Notes: generated from the sequence alone by a model not told the origin. Positions 1 to 11,095 are shown, counted from the stretch's first letter. The stretch: DNA of 20,471 bases from Paulinella micropora (GCA_009731375.1 BJOX01000330.1:620735-641205), one strand, 5' to 3'. Numbers and translations: made by a program.

Positions 1-56
1 GATAGATGGATAGATGGATAGATAGATAGATGGATAGATGGATAGATGGATAGATG

Positions 57-110
<54 letters not shown>

Positions 111-112
111 CC
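1..112. repeat. (GATA)n/(GATG)n tetranucleotide array
   Basis: Uninterrupted GATA units with interspersed GATG variants run from the window edge to about 112. The left boundary lies outside the window. It has no coding content. Confidence 0.95.
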
Positions 113-145
113 TTCGTTGTCCCAAATGGGTTTAAAAATGCCACC

Positions 146-183
146 TATGCATGTATGTATGTATGTATGTATGTATGTATGTA
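146..183. repeat. (GTAT)n microsatellite
   Basis: A short array of about nine ATGT/GTAT units lies between the first GATA array and a purine-rich tandem duplication. Confidence 0.9.
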
Positions 184-213
184 CCGTGTGGAGGCGTGCG
201 TAGAGAAAGCTGT

Positions 214-357
214 AGAGCAAGAAGAGAACCATGCTCAGACTGATAAAAATGACCAAGAGGAGAGAGGAGAGACGAAAGACGAGAGCAAGAAGAGCGCCAC
301 GCTCAGACTGATAAAAATTACCTAGAGGAGAGAGGAGAGAGGAGAAAGAGGAGAGCA

Positions 358-359
<2 letters not shown>
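214..359. repeat. Tandem duplication, 68-70 bp units
   Basis: Two adjacent, slightly diverged units each start AGAGCAAGAAGAG, contain CTCAGACTGATAAAAAT and end in a GAGAGGAGAGA-type purine stretch. Unit starts are at about 214 and 282, and the first seven bases of a third unit occur at 352. The last unit runs directly into the next GATA array. Confidence 0.8.
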
Positions 360-447
<88 letters not shown>

Positions 448-448
448 G

Positions 449-489
<41 letters not shown>

Positions 490-530
490 GTAGATAGGTA
501 GGTAGGTAGGTAGGTAGGTAGGTAGGTAAA
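357..530. repeat. (GATA)n array grading into (GGTA)n
   Basis: About 125 bp of GATA units change through mixed units into roughly 45 bp of GGTA units at the right end. Sharp motif succession like this recurs at 1253-1597 and 3265-3620. Confidence 0.95.
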
Positions 531-611
531 AATGACCTAGGCATACATTGCATTACATTATAAGACATTACATTGCATTATCTACATAACATTACAACAA
601 CACCCAAGACA

Positions 612-650
612 TAAATACATACATACATACATACATACATACATACATAC
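612..650. repeat. (CATA)n microsatellite
   Basis: About nine CATA units. The flanks (540-610 and 650-720) are short, AT-rich and show no gene. Confidence 0.9.
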
Positions 651-725
651 AGATATCAACGTACTAATATGTAGACCAAAGTGAATCTTAGCTCCTGATA
701 AGTCATGTTCTTGATGAAGAGAAAA

Positions 726-726
<1 letters not shown>

Positions 727-761
<35 letters not shown>

Positions 762-799
762 TTATCGATCTATCGATTTATCTATCCATCGATCTATCG

Positions 800-885
<86 letters not shown>

Positions 886-886
886 A
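727..886. repeat. (TATC)n array
   Basis: About 160 bp of TATC units with a few TCGA and TTTA variants near the left end. It is the opposite strand motif to the arrays at 1-112 and 357-530. Any translation is only a repeating Y-L-S-I peptide, an artefact of the repeat. Confidence 0.95.
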
Positions 887-996
887 TAAGTCACATGCCG
901 AAATAGCGACGGGAAGCACAATCCTGTTCCCTCAGGGTGCCCTTTCTCGCTTGTTGAGCCCGGAATAAAACCCACAGTGCTCTGTCGGTTTATACT

Positions 997-1252
997 AGAC
1001 TGTCGACAGTCTCGAAACTCCATCTGCTTACTGGGTCCTCTGTAATGGAGGTGGGAGCTCGTTCTGCAAGGGGCGCTTATGGAACGAGCCCTGGCCCCGC
1101 CTGGTACTAGGGAGCTTTGGTATCGCCTGTATCAGTCCCTTCCGTGCAAACATCACGGCTTAGCTGTGCATCGGGTTAATACTTTACCCAAAGACTTCCT
1201 GGTTGACGAAATCAGAAGCTCCTTTTTTTCTGACATTAGTCGATATTTCATC
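997..1252 (+). mobile_element. Dispersed repeat with TATC tail, copy A
   Basis: About 255 bp that recurs, almost unchanged, in opposite orientation at 2014-2264. It begins with the perfect palindrome AGACTGTCGACAGTCT and runs directly into a TATC array. Differences from copy B are a few substitutions and small indels around 1165-1205. A unit defined by one fixed end and a microsatellite tail is what a SINE, or the 3' end of a non-LTR element, would look like. I do not recognise the family. Sequence upstream of 997 cannot be compared because copy B runs into a gap. No RNA polymerase III boxes are convincing. Confidence 0.7.
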
Positions 1253-1257
1253 TATCC

Positions 1258-1312
<55 letters not shown>

Positions 1313-1339
1313 GATCTATCTATCGACCTATCTATCGAC

Positions 1340-1402
<63 letters not shown>

Positions 1403-1411
1403 CCTACCTAC

Positions 1412-1447
<36 letters not shown>

Positions 1448-1464
1448 ATCTATCTATCTATCTA

Positions 1465-1506
<42 letters not shown>

Positions 1507-1597
1507 ATCTATCTATCTAATCTATCTATCTAATCTATCTATCTACCTATCTACCTACCTACCTACCTACCTACTTATCTACCTACCTATCTATCTA
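1253..1597. repeat. (TATC)n array with (TACC)n segments
   Basis: About 345 bp of TATC units with internal TACC blocks (about 1400-1412 and 1543-1590) and phase breaks near 1447, 1465 and 1505-1540. It forms the tail of repeat copy A. Confidence 0.95.
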
Positions 1598-1904
1598 AGA
1601 AAGAAAAAGCGATAGAACCTGAGCCCAGTGGCGCCAGACGACAGCGCTGATGGGTGATCTTGCAAGCTTGTTCCAACAGGTGGCAGCTAGCAGCAGGCTG
1701 CAGGTCTAGATATTGGGTGGGTAGGTAGGTAGGTAGGTAGGTAGGTGGGTGGGTGGGTAGGTGAGGAGACCATTAGGCTGGCTCCAATAAAGGCTTGGCG
1801 GAGTTTGTAAAGTCTAGGCGTCCAACGACCCTGCTTGCGCTTCCTGCGCCTGGTGTGTGAAGAGAAGAAAGTAGTTAGAAAGAAAGCAAGAGAGACATGC
1901 AGAT
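1598..1904. other. Unique spacer with (GGTA)n/(GGTG)n array
   Basis: The stretch between the two inverted repeat copies. It holds a GGTA/GGTG array at about 1717-1763 and otherwise non-repetitive sequence. No ORF with protein-like composition is visible. Confidence 0.6.
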
Positions 1905-2264
<360 letters not shown>

Positions 2265-2839
2265 NNNNNNNNNNNNNNNNNNNNNNNNNNNNNNNNNNNN
2301 NNNNNNNNNNNNNNNNNNNNNNNNNNNNNNNNNNNNNNNNNNNNNNNNNNNNNNNNNNNNNNNNNNNNNNNNNNNNNNNNNNNNNNNNNNNNNNNNNNNN
2401 NNNNNNNNNNNNNNNNNNNNNNNNNNNNNNNNNNNNNNNNNNNNNNNNNNNNNNNNNNNNNNNNNNNNNNNNNNNNNNNNNNNNNNNNNNNNNNNNNNNN
2501 NNNNNNNNNNNNNNNNNNNNNNNNNNNNNNNNNNNNNNNNNNNNNNNNNNNNNNNNNNNNNNNNNNNNNNNNNNNNNNNNNNNNNNNNNNNNNNNNNNNN
2601 NNNNNNNNNNNNNNNNNNNNNNNNNNNNNNNNNNNNNNNNNNNNNNNNNNNNNNNNNNNNNNNNNNNNNNNNNNNNNNNNNNNNNNNNNNNNNNNNNNNN
2701 NNNNNNNNNNNNNNNNNNNNNNNNNNNNNNNNNNNNNNNNNNNNNNNNNNNNNNNNNNNNNNNNNNNNNNNNNNNNNNNNNNNNNNNNNNNNNNNNNNNN
2801 NNNNNNNNNNNNNNNNNNNNNNNNNNNNNNNNNNNNNNN
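2265..2839. other. Assembly gap (575 N)
   Basis: Run of undetermined bases. It begins exactly where the palindromic end of repeat copy B stops, consistent with assembly failure at a repeat or hairpin. Confidence 1.
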
Positions 2840-3258
2840 GCAAAGGAACGCAGTTTCACATCAAACAATAATTTGTGTACTGTGCATGTGTCCGGGATGG
2901 GAATCACGGGTAGACTGTGTTCTGGAAAAAGAAGAGGAGGAAGGACGTTGAAGAAAAAGGCAATCTAGGAATGGAGAGTGGGAGGATAAGGAAGAAGAGA
3001 AAGAAAAGGAAGCCGTTAGTCCAAGTGTTTTGAGCACCGTAAGCTTGCGCAAGCTACAATGATGCCATTGTATGAGGCCTAAACCCCCGCAGGGACCTAG
3101 CCCGGGCTATACAACACTGGACGGCTATGATGGAATGCAGTCACCAATACGGACTAGAGGAAGATTAGTCCAATTTTTGATTGCACAGGAGCGATAAATC
3201 GCAAAAGAGCAACGAGCTACGCAGGAGGATAGCTTGAAGCAAAGGGATTTGGATTGGG

Positions 3259-3264
<6 letters not shown>
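2840..3264. other. Unique sequence, no gene recognised
   Basis: About 425 bp with purine-rich stretches (2925-3010). Short open frames exist but have simple composition and no recognisable domain. Confidence 0.5.
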
Positions 3265-3289
<25 letters not shown>

Positions 3290-3314
3290 GATAGATAGAT
3301 AGATAGATAGATAT

Positions 3315-3399
<85 letters not shown>

Positions 3400-3780
3400 A
3401 TCTAGATAGATAGATAGATAGGTAGGTAGGTAGGTAGGTAGGTAGGTAGGTAGGAAGGGGTAGGTAGGAAGGTAGGTAGACAGACAGACAGCAGACAGAC
3501 AAACAGACAGGCAGGCAGACAGGCAGACAGGCAGACAGACAGACAGGCACAGTCAGACAGACAGACAGACAGACAGGCAGACAGACTCAGACAGACACAG
3601 ACAGACAGACAGACCAGACAGACAGAGACAAGAGAGAAAGCAGGCGTGGCAGCAAGCTACACACAAGCAGAACAAGCAACCAAGCAAGCAAACAGCTGCA
3701 GCAACGAAACAACCAACCAATAAGCAATCATTGAAGCAACCAAACAAGCAAGCAACTTATCAAGCCTACCGCGAAGAGTC
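3265..3780. repeat. Compound tetranucleotide array GATA-GGTA-CAGA-CAAG
   Basis: Four adjacent blocks: GATA (about 3265-3420), GGTA (about 3420-3475), CAGA/CAGG (about 3476-3625), then degenerate CAAG/CAAC (about 3655-3760). Each block differs from the previous one by few substitutions per unit. Confidence 0.85.
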
Positions 3781-5149
<1,369 letters not shown>

Positions 5150-5251
5150 GTGTATCTCCTGCCAATTGCTGAGCCAAAAGGCCATGTGCATCCAGTCCTC
5201 CATTCCATAAGGAAAGTCTCCACACCAATCGGTGGAATAAAGGAAGTGACG
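5150..5251 (-). mobile_element. SINE-like short repeat with (ATT)n tail, copy 1
   Basis: Positions 5159-5247 match 8192-8280 base for base in the same orientation. Read on the minus strand the segment ends in an (ATT)n array in both copies. This copy is cut on its other side by a 10 N gap (5252-5261). Copy 2 shows that the unit probably extends another ~78 bp. The pattern of a constant body plus microsatellite tail suggests a short retroposon, but I recognise no tRNA-derived head. Confidence 0.6.
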
Positions 5252-5261
5252 NNNNNNNNNN
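5252..5261. other. Assembly gap (10 N)
   Basis: Ten N placeholder between repeat copy 1 and the (TAA)n array at 5267. The true distance is unknown. Confidence 1.
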
Positions 5262-5265
5262 GTCC

Positions 5266-5266
<1 letters not shown>

Positions 5267-5337
<71 letters not shown>
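5267..5337. repeat. (TAA)n array, 3' tail of the non-LTR element
   Basis: About 23 units. On the minus strand it directly follows the 3' untranslated region of the reverse-transcriptase element, so it reads as that element's (ATT)n tail. Confidence 0.9.
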
Positions 5338-8154
5338 GGCTTCCTCAGACTATAGTATCAGATCCTGGACATGTGCCTCCGTTGGGTCACCGGGGTCAGC
5401 CGATCCCAACGCATTGTCAGAACACCAAACAGACATAGCAGCAACAGCAGGGGCAGATGGGGGCTGTGAAGTGCATGAAGAGCTAGATGCGAGGGTGTTA
5501 GCTGAAGAGAAGAACTCGGAGACACTACGCTGCGCTCCCGAACCCCTCTCTCTAGCCAGGACGTCCACACTGCGCGGACGGCCGCGCCGCGCAACATCAA
5601 CGTCACTTGGGGGAGAGGGTGGGACAGAAGCTGATGGAACCTCAGTGAGGTCAATCACCTCCTCGCCCCCATCCTCCACCCCAAGCTCCTCCCTTTTACC
5701 CTCCCTAGCAGACCAACACTCAGACACATATGATCCAAACAACACATCCAACTTTGGAGGGGGACGCAACGCTGTAACCCCTAACAACGCAGCAAGCCTA
5801 AAGTTACTGCGGAAGCGCGACTTCCCCTGAAAAACTTACAAAACATCGTGATTGATCCACAGGCGAGACATATCATCCCAACCCTGCCGCACAGAGCCCT
5901 CCCGCTCCCGCCCAAGCAACACATCCTCCACCACAACCTCACCGCCTACGACCTCACCACCCTCCTCACTCCCTCCATCCCCCTCAGCAGCCCCCACAGC
6001 CATGCCACCGAGCCTCTGCATACTCAGCAACAGCTGCTTACGTCTCGCCTCATGCATGGGGCAATCCCATAAGAAGTGCGCAAGGGACTCATTGACATCA
6101 TCATGACAACAGAAGCAGCGAGGGGACATGCCACTGACCAACTTGCTGCGGTACAACCGAAGGCGGTTGTTGCAGCTGAGCAACCTTCTCCGAAGCAGAT
6201 TATAATGCGCATCATCAAGGGCTACCCATCTTGGGAACTCCTTAGTTCCAAAGACTTGTCTTAGGATGACTCGCAGGCCATCAGTAAGATCGCTGCCTGC
6301 CTCTCGCTTGTCCCACATCAGTTGCTGCACCATCTTGACGTCCTGCTGAAGGGCCCACTTGTCCACAGTCGAACACCAACCCTCGAGGTCCTTCTCTGAG
6401 CTATTTAGGAGCTCCTGAAGCCCTTGTTGTAGATCCATTGAGTCCCTGATAGCGCCTTCGGCCTCCGCAGTCCAGTCGGATTTGACTTGAGATGCGATGA
6501 CAGGAAATCGCTTCTCCGGTAGAACACGCAGCCGTCCATAGAACTTCAGTTGCGCCGCCCGCCGCAAACGCTCCGCACTCAAAGAGCGCGCCAGAAAGAG
6601 TGTAATCCACTTGCTTGTCTTAGGGCTGATGCCGAGAATCATCCTCATGGGGCGCAGCATTGCTGCCTCCAGCTTGGTGAGCTGCGATACGGGGGCACGC
6701 CAGACATCGAAGGCGTACTTCAGCTTGGCCCCCACAAGTTGATTCCAGCACATGAGACGATACCTAGCTTGTATCTCACCTGCACACCACAAAGAGTACC
6801 AACCTGCGGTGGCGACTTCAGTGACACGCGTAGCCCGCAGGGCCTGCTCCTTCCACTTCAGGTCGTCGGTGATAACCACTCCCAGGTACTTGTACTGACT
6901 GGTGACACAAAGCTTCTGGCCGCGAAACCACACCACGGGCTCACCTCGCTCCCTGATACTTGGTCGTTTCGCCTTGCTCGACGTGTAAATGGGCATGATT
7001 TCCGTCTTGCCGGGCTTCAAGTTGACTTCCAGCCGGTAATCTTCCGCGAACTTGGCCACAACATTGACCATCTTCTGGAGCTCGGTGCGACTGTGAGCGA
7101 TGAGGGCCACGTCGTCCGCGTATAGAAGTGCCTTGATGTCGTTCAGCCGCTTCACATCCGTGATCTTGAGGGCACTCGCCAGCCGATCACACAGCTCATC
7201 CATAAAGACGTTGAAGAGTGTGGGAGAGAGAGGGGACCCCTGTTGGACGCCTACACCCTCCAGTACTTCGGGGGTGAGTGCTCCATCAACTAGCACTTGC
7301 GACGAAGTCTGCTCGTAGCACCTGCGTAGCGTGCGCCAGAACTTGCCCCTTACACCCAGCTTCCAGAGCCTCTCAAATAGGCCATCTCTCCAAACAGACG
7401 GGAAAGCCTTGCGTAGATCGACGAACAGGACATACGACTCCCGCTTCTGCTGCTGACGCCCCTTCAACCTCTGCCAAAGGGTAAAGACCTGATCCGTAGT
7501 GCGACGCCCCGGGCGGAAGCCTCCCTGCTCTGGACGTAGCTTATCCGGGCCATCCACGAAGAGCGTTAGACGAGTAGCTAATAAGGACAGATACAGCTTA
7601 CCAAGGCAACTAATAATCGAGATATCCCTCCAGTTGTCAGGATCCGTAGGATCCCCACCCTTGGGGATATTGACGATGATTCCCTTGCCCCAAGCTTTTG
7701 GAGTCCTCTCGGCTTCTCGAATCCAGTTGAAGTACTGCGTTAAGTAGCCATTGATGTAGGCGCCGCCATACTTGAGCATCTCGTTCTTCACTTTGTCCTC
7801 GCCACAAGCTTTGTGGTTATTCAGGGCACGTTGCCTTGCAAGGACCTCCTCTTGCGTGAACGGCTTGTCCAGCTCTTCGCAAGTGTCTTCACCTACTTCG
7901 TGCTCCTTCATAGCCCGGGCCACCTCATCTCTGAAGCGATCGTTCCAGTGGAACTGCCGCTTAGCTTCGGCTTCCTCCCACTCCAGCGAGCCTGCTTCTG
8001 CACAGCACTCCACCACAACAGTCGCACTTGCCGGATTTTCCCGTGGCTTCACCGAATTTTTCCGAAATTCCTCCCACCGATCGACCTTTTCCGGCAGCGT
8101 ACACGCCAGTGAGCCATCCTCCCTTTGCACCGGCGCGGAGACCTTCGTTCTGCG
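5338..8154 (-). mobile_element. Non-LTR (LINE-type) retrotransposon, 5'-truncated
   Basis: A 2.8 kb insertion lies between two AAT arrays. On the minus strand it starts abruptly at 8154 inside the region that normally links endonuclease and reverse transcriptase, encodes an intact RT plus a zinc-knuckle C-terminus, then about 500 bp of 3' sequence, and ends in an (ATT)n tail. Loss of the N-terminal endonuclease part is the usual 5' truncation of target-primed reverse transcription. Tail and upstream flank are the same microsatellite, so insertion into a pre-existing (TAA)n tract is possible. The clade is not resolved by eye. Confidence 0.85.
5350..5835 (-). other. 3' region of the non-LTR element with a 145-codon open frame
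   Basis: The ~500 bp between the RT stop and the (ATT)n tail. One minus-strand frame stays open for 145 codons (5787-5350) but begins at TTG, not ATG. Its product would be Ser/Pro/Ala-rich with acidic patches and no domain I know. It may be a relic coding segment joined to the RT frame in intact copies, or simply GC-rich 3' UTR. Confidence 0.35.
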
Positions 8155-8289
8155 AATAATAATAATAATAATAATAATGTGTATGTATCGTCTGCCAATT
8201 GCTGAGCCAAAAGGCCATGTGCATCCAGTCCTCCATTCCATAAGGAAAGTCTCCACACCAATCGGTGGAATAAAGGAAGTCGACGGCAT
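5836..8289 (-). CDS. Non-LTR retrotransposon reverse transcriptase (partial, RT + zf-RVT)
   Basis: RNA-dependent DNA polymerase that would copy element RNA at the insertion site. The ATG-started frame has 817 codons, but the first ~48 come from the flanking short repeat and its AAT array (the run of Ile). Element coding starts near residue 49, just before an EN-RT linker with an E-K-V-D-R-W-E-E-F pattern. RT signature blocks are intact: N-W-R-D-I-S-I-I around 219, F-V-D-L-R-K-A-F with catalytic Asp291, G-V-Q-Q-G-S-P-L-S-P near 347, Y-A-D-D at 390-393, and Y-K-Y-L-G-V near 466. A C-x2-C-x9-H-x4-C zinc knuckle (C725, C728, H738, C743) fits the zf-RVT motif common at the C-terminus of such proteins. 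No endonuclease domain is present. There are no internal stops, so the copy is fairly young. The fused N-terminus is probably never used. Confidence 0.85.
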   Translation of the reverse strand: MPSTSFIPPIGVETFLMEWRTGCTWPFGSAIGRRYIHIIIIIIIIRRTKVSAPVQREDGSLACTLPEKVDRWEEFRKNSVKPRENPASATVVVECCAEAGSLEWEEAEAKRQFHWNDRFRDEVARAMKEHEVGEDTCEELDKPFTQEEVLARQRALNNHKACGEDKVKNEMLKYGGAYINGYLTQYFNWIREAERTPKAWGKGIIVNIPKGGDPTDPDNWRDISIISCLGKLYLSLLATRLTLFVDGPDKLRPEQGGFRPGRRTTDQVFTLWQRLKGRQQQKRESYVLFVDLRKAFPSVWRDGLFERLWKLGVRGKFWRTLRRCYEQTSSQVLVDGALTPEVLEGVGVQQGSPLSPTLFNVFMDELCDRLASALKITDVKRLNDIKALLYADDVALIAHSRTELQKMVNVVAKFAEDYRLEVNLKPGKTEIMPIYTSSKAKRPSIRERGEPVVWFRGQKLCVTSQYKYLGVVITDDLKWKEQALRATRVTEVATAGWYSLWCAGEIQARYRLMCWNQLVGAKLKYAFDVWRAPVSQLTKLEAAMLRPMRMILGISPKTSKWITLFLARSLSAERLRRAAQLKFYGRLRVLPEKRFPVIASQVKSDWTAEAEGAIRDSMDLQQGLQELLNSSEKDLEGWCSTVDKWALQQDVKMVQQLMWDKREAGSDLTDGLRVILRQVFGTKEFPRWVALDDAHYNLLRRRLLSCNNRLRLYRSKLVSGMSPRCFCCHDDVNESLAHFLWDCPMHEARRKQLLLSMQRLGGMAVGAAEGDGGSEEGGEVVGGEVVVEDVLLGREREGSVRQGWDDMSRLWINHDVL
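8155..8178. repeat. (AAT)8 between short repeat copy 2 and LINE
   Basis: Eight perfect AAT units form the junction between the ATT-tailed short repeat (8179-8356) and the truncated 5' end of the LINE. Confidence 0.95.
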
Positions 8290-8356
8290 AGAACATTACT
8301 CTCGGAGCTTTATACCAATCAGCCCATGGAAAGGGACAGATGGCCTATGTACTCCC
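8179..8356 (-). mobile_element. SINE-like short repeat with (ATT)n tail, copy 2
   Basis: Fuller copy of the segment at 5150-5251, about 178 bp, bounded on both sides by AAT arrays. The 89 bp core 8192-8280 is identical to copy 1. Positions 8281-8356 are seen only here because copy 1 meets a gap. Read on the minus strand the tail is (ATT)n, the same tail type as the neighbouring LINE, but the last non-repeat bases of the two elements are not alike. Confidence 0.6.
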
Positions 8357-8378
8357 TAATAATAATAATAATAATGAT

Positions 8379-8441
<63 letters not shown>

Positions 8442-8499
8442 GTAATAATAATAATAATAACACCAACAATACAACAACAACAACAATAATAATAATAAT

Positions 8500-8534
<35 letters not shown>

Positions 8535-8541
8535 CAACAAC

Positions 8542-8574
<33 letters not shown>

Positions 8575-8599
8575 CATAATCATAATAATAATAATGTTG

Positions 8600-8646
<47 letters not shown>

Positions 8647-8705
8647 TAAATAATAATAATAATAATAATAATTATTATTATTATTATTATTATTAATATT
8701 ATTAT

Positions 8706-8745
<40 letters not shown>
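8357..8745. repeat. (TAA)n array with ACA interruptions and inversions
   Basis: About 390 bp of mostly TAA units, with ACA blocks near 8461-8482 and 8530-8542, and an internal switch to TTA/ATT at about 8670-8708 that makes local hairpins. Confidence 0.95.
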
Positions 8746-8755
8746 TAACACTACG

Positions 8756-8788
<33 letters not shown>

Positions 8789-8841
8789 GCTACTACTACT
8801 ACTACTACTACTACTATTACTACTACTATTACTACTACTAT

Positions 8842-8886
<45 letters not shown>

Positions 8887-9021
8887 CTACTACTACCTAC
8901 TACTACTACTACTACTTCTCTAGTAGTTGTGTAGTATGTAGTAGTAGCAGTAGTAGTAGTAGTAGTAAAGCAGCAGCAGCAGCAGTGCTGCTCCTGTTTT
9001 TATTTCTTTTTCCGCTGCGTC

Positions 9022-9053
<32 letters not shown>

Positions 9054-9074
9054 CTTCTTCTTCTTCTTCTTCTT

Positions 9075-9128
<54 letters not shown>

Positions 9129-9170
9129 ATACTACTATTCTTATTATTGTTACTATTACTATTACTACTT

Positions 9171-9208
<38 letters not shown>

Positions 9209-9289
9209 GCTACTACTACTACTATTCTTCTTCTTCTTCTTCTTCTTCTTCTTCTGCTTCTGCTTCTGCTACTGCTTCTTCTTCTTCTT

Positions 9290-9323
<34 letters not shown>

Positions 9324-9357
9324 TACTACTGCAACTGCTTCTACTGCGGCTACTGCC
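8746..9357. repeat. Compound trinucleotide tract (ACT, AGT, CAG, TTC)
   Basis: Successive blocks: ACT (about 8750-8916), an inversion to AGT (about 8920-8966), short CAG (about 8969-8985), a small unique bridge, TTC (about 9021-9075), then mixed ACT/TTC to 9357. Apparent poly-Leu or poly-Phe proteins are repeat artefacts. Confidence 0.95.
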
Positions 9358-9660
9358 ACTATTTATATAAAAATGCCTCTAGCCTATGCAGTGTCTGCCT
9401 GTGTCGTGTCCGCCTGTCTGTCTCTGTACACCAGTTTACATACAAGATTATGTTAACTGTCTACTCACCTTGCAGAAGCATTTCTTGTTATAATAACAAA
9501 TATAAACCTGCTCGTGTTTGGATCCACGACAAAAAATGGGGCCAACGGGTCCGCTTACTGTTAGTAATAAGTCATCTGCGAATTGGTAGGAGATGATTTG
9601 TAATAATAACACTACTACTATTACTACTACTACTACTAATAATAATAATAATAATGATAA
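9358..9660 (-). other. Unique segment with possible RT relic, followed by AAT/ACT array
   Basis: The ~240 bp between repeat tracts holds a minus-strand open frame (9678-9448) with the short peptide Y-Q-F-A-D-D-L-L-L-T-V-S-G near 9555-9600, which resembles RT motif C. The rest of the frame is not RT-like, so this may be chance. A 48 bp ACT/AAT array (about 9610-9658) abuts it. Confidence 0.25.
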
Positions 9661-10406
9661 CAGTAACTTGAAACACACTCACACACATAGATATTTTTAA
9701 TAAGAAAATACTTTCTTACCGCCATGAATTATATTTAATCATCCGGTAATGATTAGCGAAGTTGAGTTATCAACGTGTAACAAACGACAGAAAGTCTGAC
9801 CGCTGCGAAGTTCCTTAACGCCGAGTACCATGGTATTTAACAACATATTGATGTCAGCCCGCCCCCGCCCCCCTATCTACACCCCTGCAGCCGGCGAAAC
9901 ACGCGAACCGTTGATATTCACATATGTAGGTTCTAGTGGTCGTTAGAGCCCTCATCAACTTCAAAGCAGGCAAACTCATTCAATATTCAAGATTTTGAAG
10001 TGCTGTTTGCAAAGAATTCAATGTTTTTATTGGGAATAGGTAGCTGTAGGTTTAGTTTTTCAGTGTATTAAAGGTATTGCTGTGTTCCAGAGTATTTCTG
10101 AATTTTGACAAACTAATTTTCGACCTATGTTTTCCTAGTTTTTTTTTTGTACCGTACTTCTGTGCAAAAGCCCTGAGCAGGATTACTGAACATAACACAT
10201 GAATTCATTTGTGCACTTGTGCGTAAAAATGAGTGCATCATGCAAACAGCATTTTTCAGCTAAAAACACCATACTTGCTATGTCATGAGAAGTGAAAATT
10301 GCGGTCGAAACTAAGGATTTCAAGAACACAGCTACCTAAGTTTTCTGATAAAAACATTTGTGTCATGCTTGCTTTTGCTTGAAACGATGTCACTCTTTCG
10401 CTCCCT
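9661..10406. other. Unique AT-rich sequence, no gene
   Basis: About 750 bp without repeat structure or convincing coding potential. A C-rich patch occurs at 9860-9895. Confidence 0.5.
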
Positions 10407-10453
10407 CCCCCCCCCCCCCCCCCCCCCCCCCTTCCCCCCCTTTNNNNNNNNNN
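10407..10453. repeat. Poly-C tract running into an assembly gap
   Basis: Twenty-five consecutive C, TT, seven C, TTT and then ten N (10444-10453). Proline- or glycine-rich translations across it are artefacts. Confidence 0.95.
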
Positions 10454-10737
10454 TTGGACGTCATTGAATCTTGCCGCGTTCCAGCTGCTCTTTTCGAAAA
10501 AAACCTGATCGTTATTTTGTGGAGGGTGGTCGCAATCATCCTCTCTATGCAACCACTCCAGTAGAGACTGAGAAGAACAGGGGGGAGAGGAGGAAGAGGA
10601 GCACTAAGATTATTAGTTGAAGTTCCAATAAAATGAATCTTTAGCCTTGCATGTAAAGAAGTTGTGTGACGAAAATGCAATTTCCATCATAGAATCGTGA
10701 GGTGGTACTCACTACGGCGACAAATAGTGACTTATTT
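10454..10737. other. Unique sequence, no gene
   Basis: About 280 bp with a purine-rich patch (10564-10602). No protein-like frame is visible. Confidence 0.4.
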
Positions 10738-11095
10738 TTTCAGGTGTTGAAAATTTTTGTAGGTATTCGACGAAAATTTCCGGGTATGATAAATTTTTCC
10801 GGGACCCGACAAATTTTTATTGTGTCCCGGAAAAATTTGTCATATCCGATAAAATTTTGTCGGGCCCGACAAATTTTGCCAGACCGACAAAACTTAGTCG
10901 GGACCCGACAATATATATGTATATATATATATATATCAGGTCCTGGAAAAAGTTTTGCGTGCCTGGATAAAAATATTATTCCCATACCCGACAAATTATG
11001 TCGGGATCCTGCATTTTTTTCCAGGTTCTGACTTTTTTTTCTTTTTTTTTTTAGTCCCGGCAAATGAACAGAGAAATTTTTCTTGTCAGGACCGA
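10738..11095. repeat. Degenerate array of ~20 bp palindrome-cored units
   Basis: About 15 diverged units of 18-24 bp with the core CCCGACAAATTTTGTCGGG and variants with CCGGGAAAAATTT halves. Clear units start near 10805, 10826, 10845, 10864, 10882 and 10987. An AT dinucleotide tract (about 10910-10936) interrupts the array. Most units are near self-complementary. Confidence 0.75.

Noticed and set aside
214-359. CRISPR-like array
   Set aside because: Only two full adjacent tandem units without spacers; a simple purine-rich tandem duplication.
705-1520. Open frames with repeated Y-L-S-I peptides on the plus strand
   Set aside because: They are translations of TATC arrays, which stay open in all phases that lack stops. 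The non-repeat parts belong to a dispersed repeat present in two orientations.
6550-8359. Plus-strand open frames up to 195 codons opposite the LINE RT
   Set aside because: Shadows of a GC-rich minus-strand coding region with clear RT motifs.
8985-9596. 203-codon poly-Leu/Phe frame resembling a membrane protein
   Set aside because: It is the translation of ACT/TTC trinucleotide repeats; there is no unique coding sequence.
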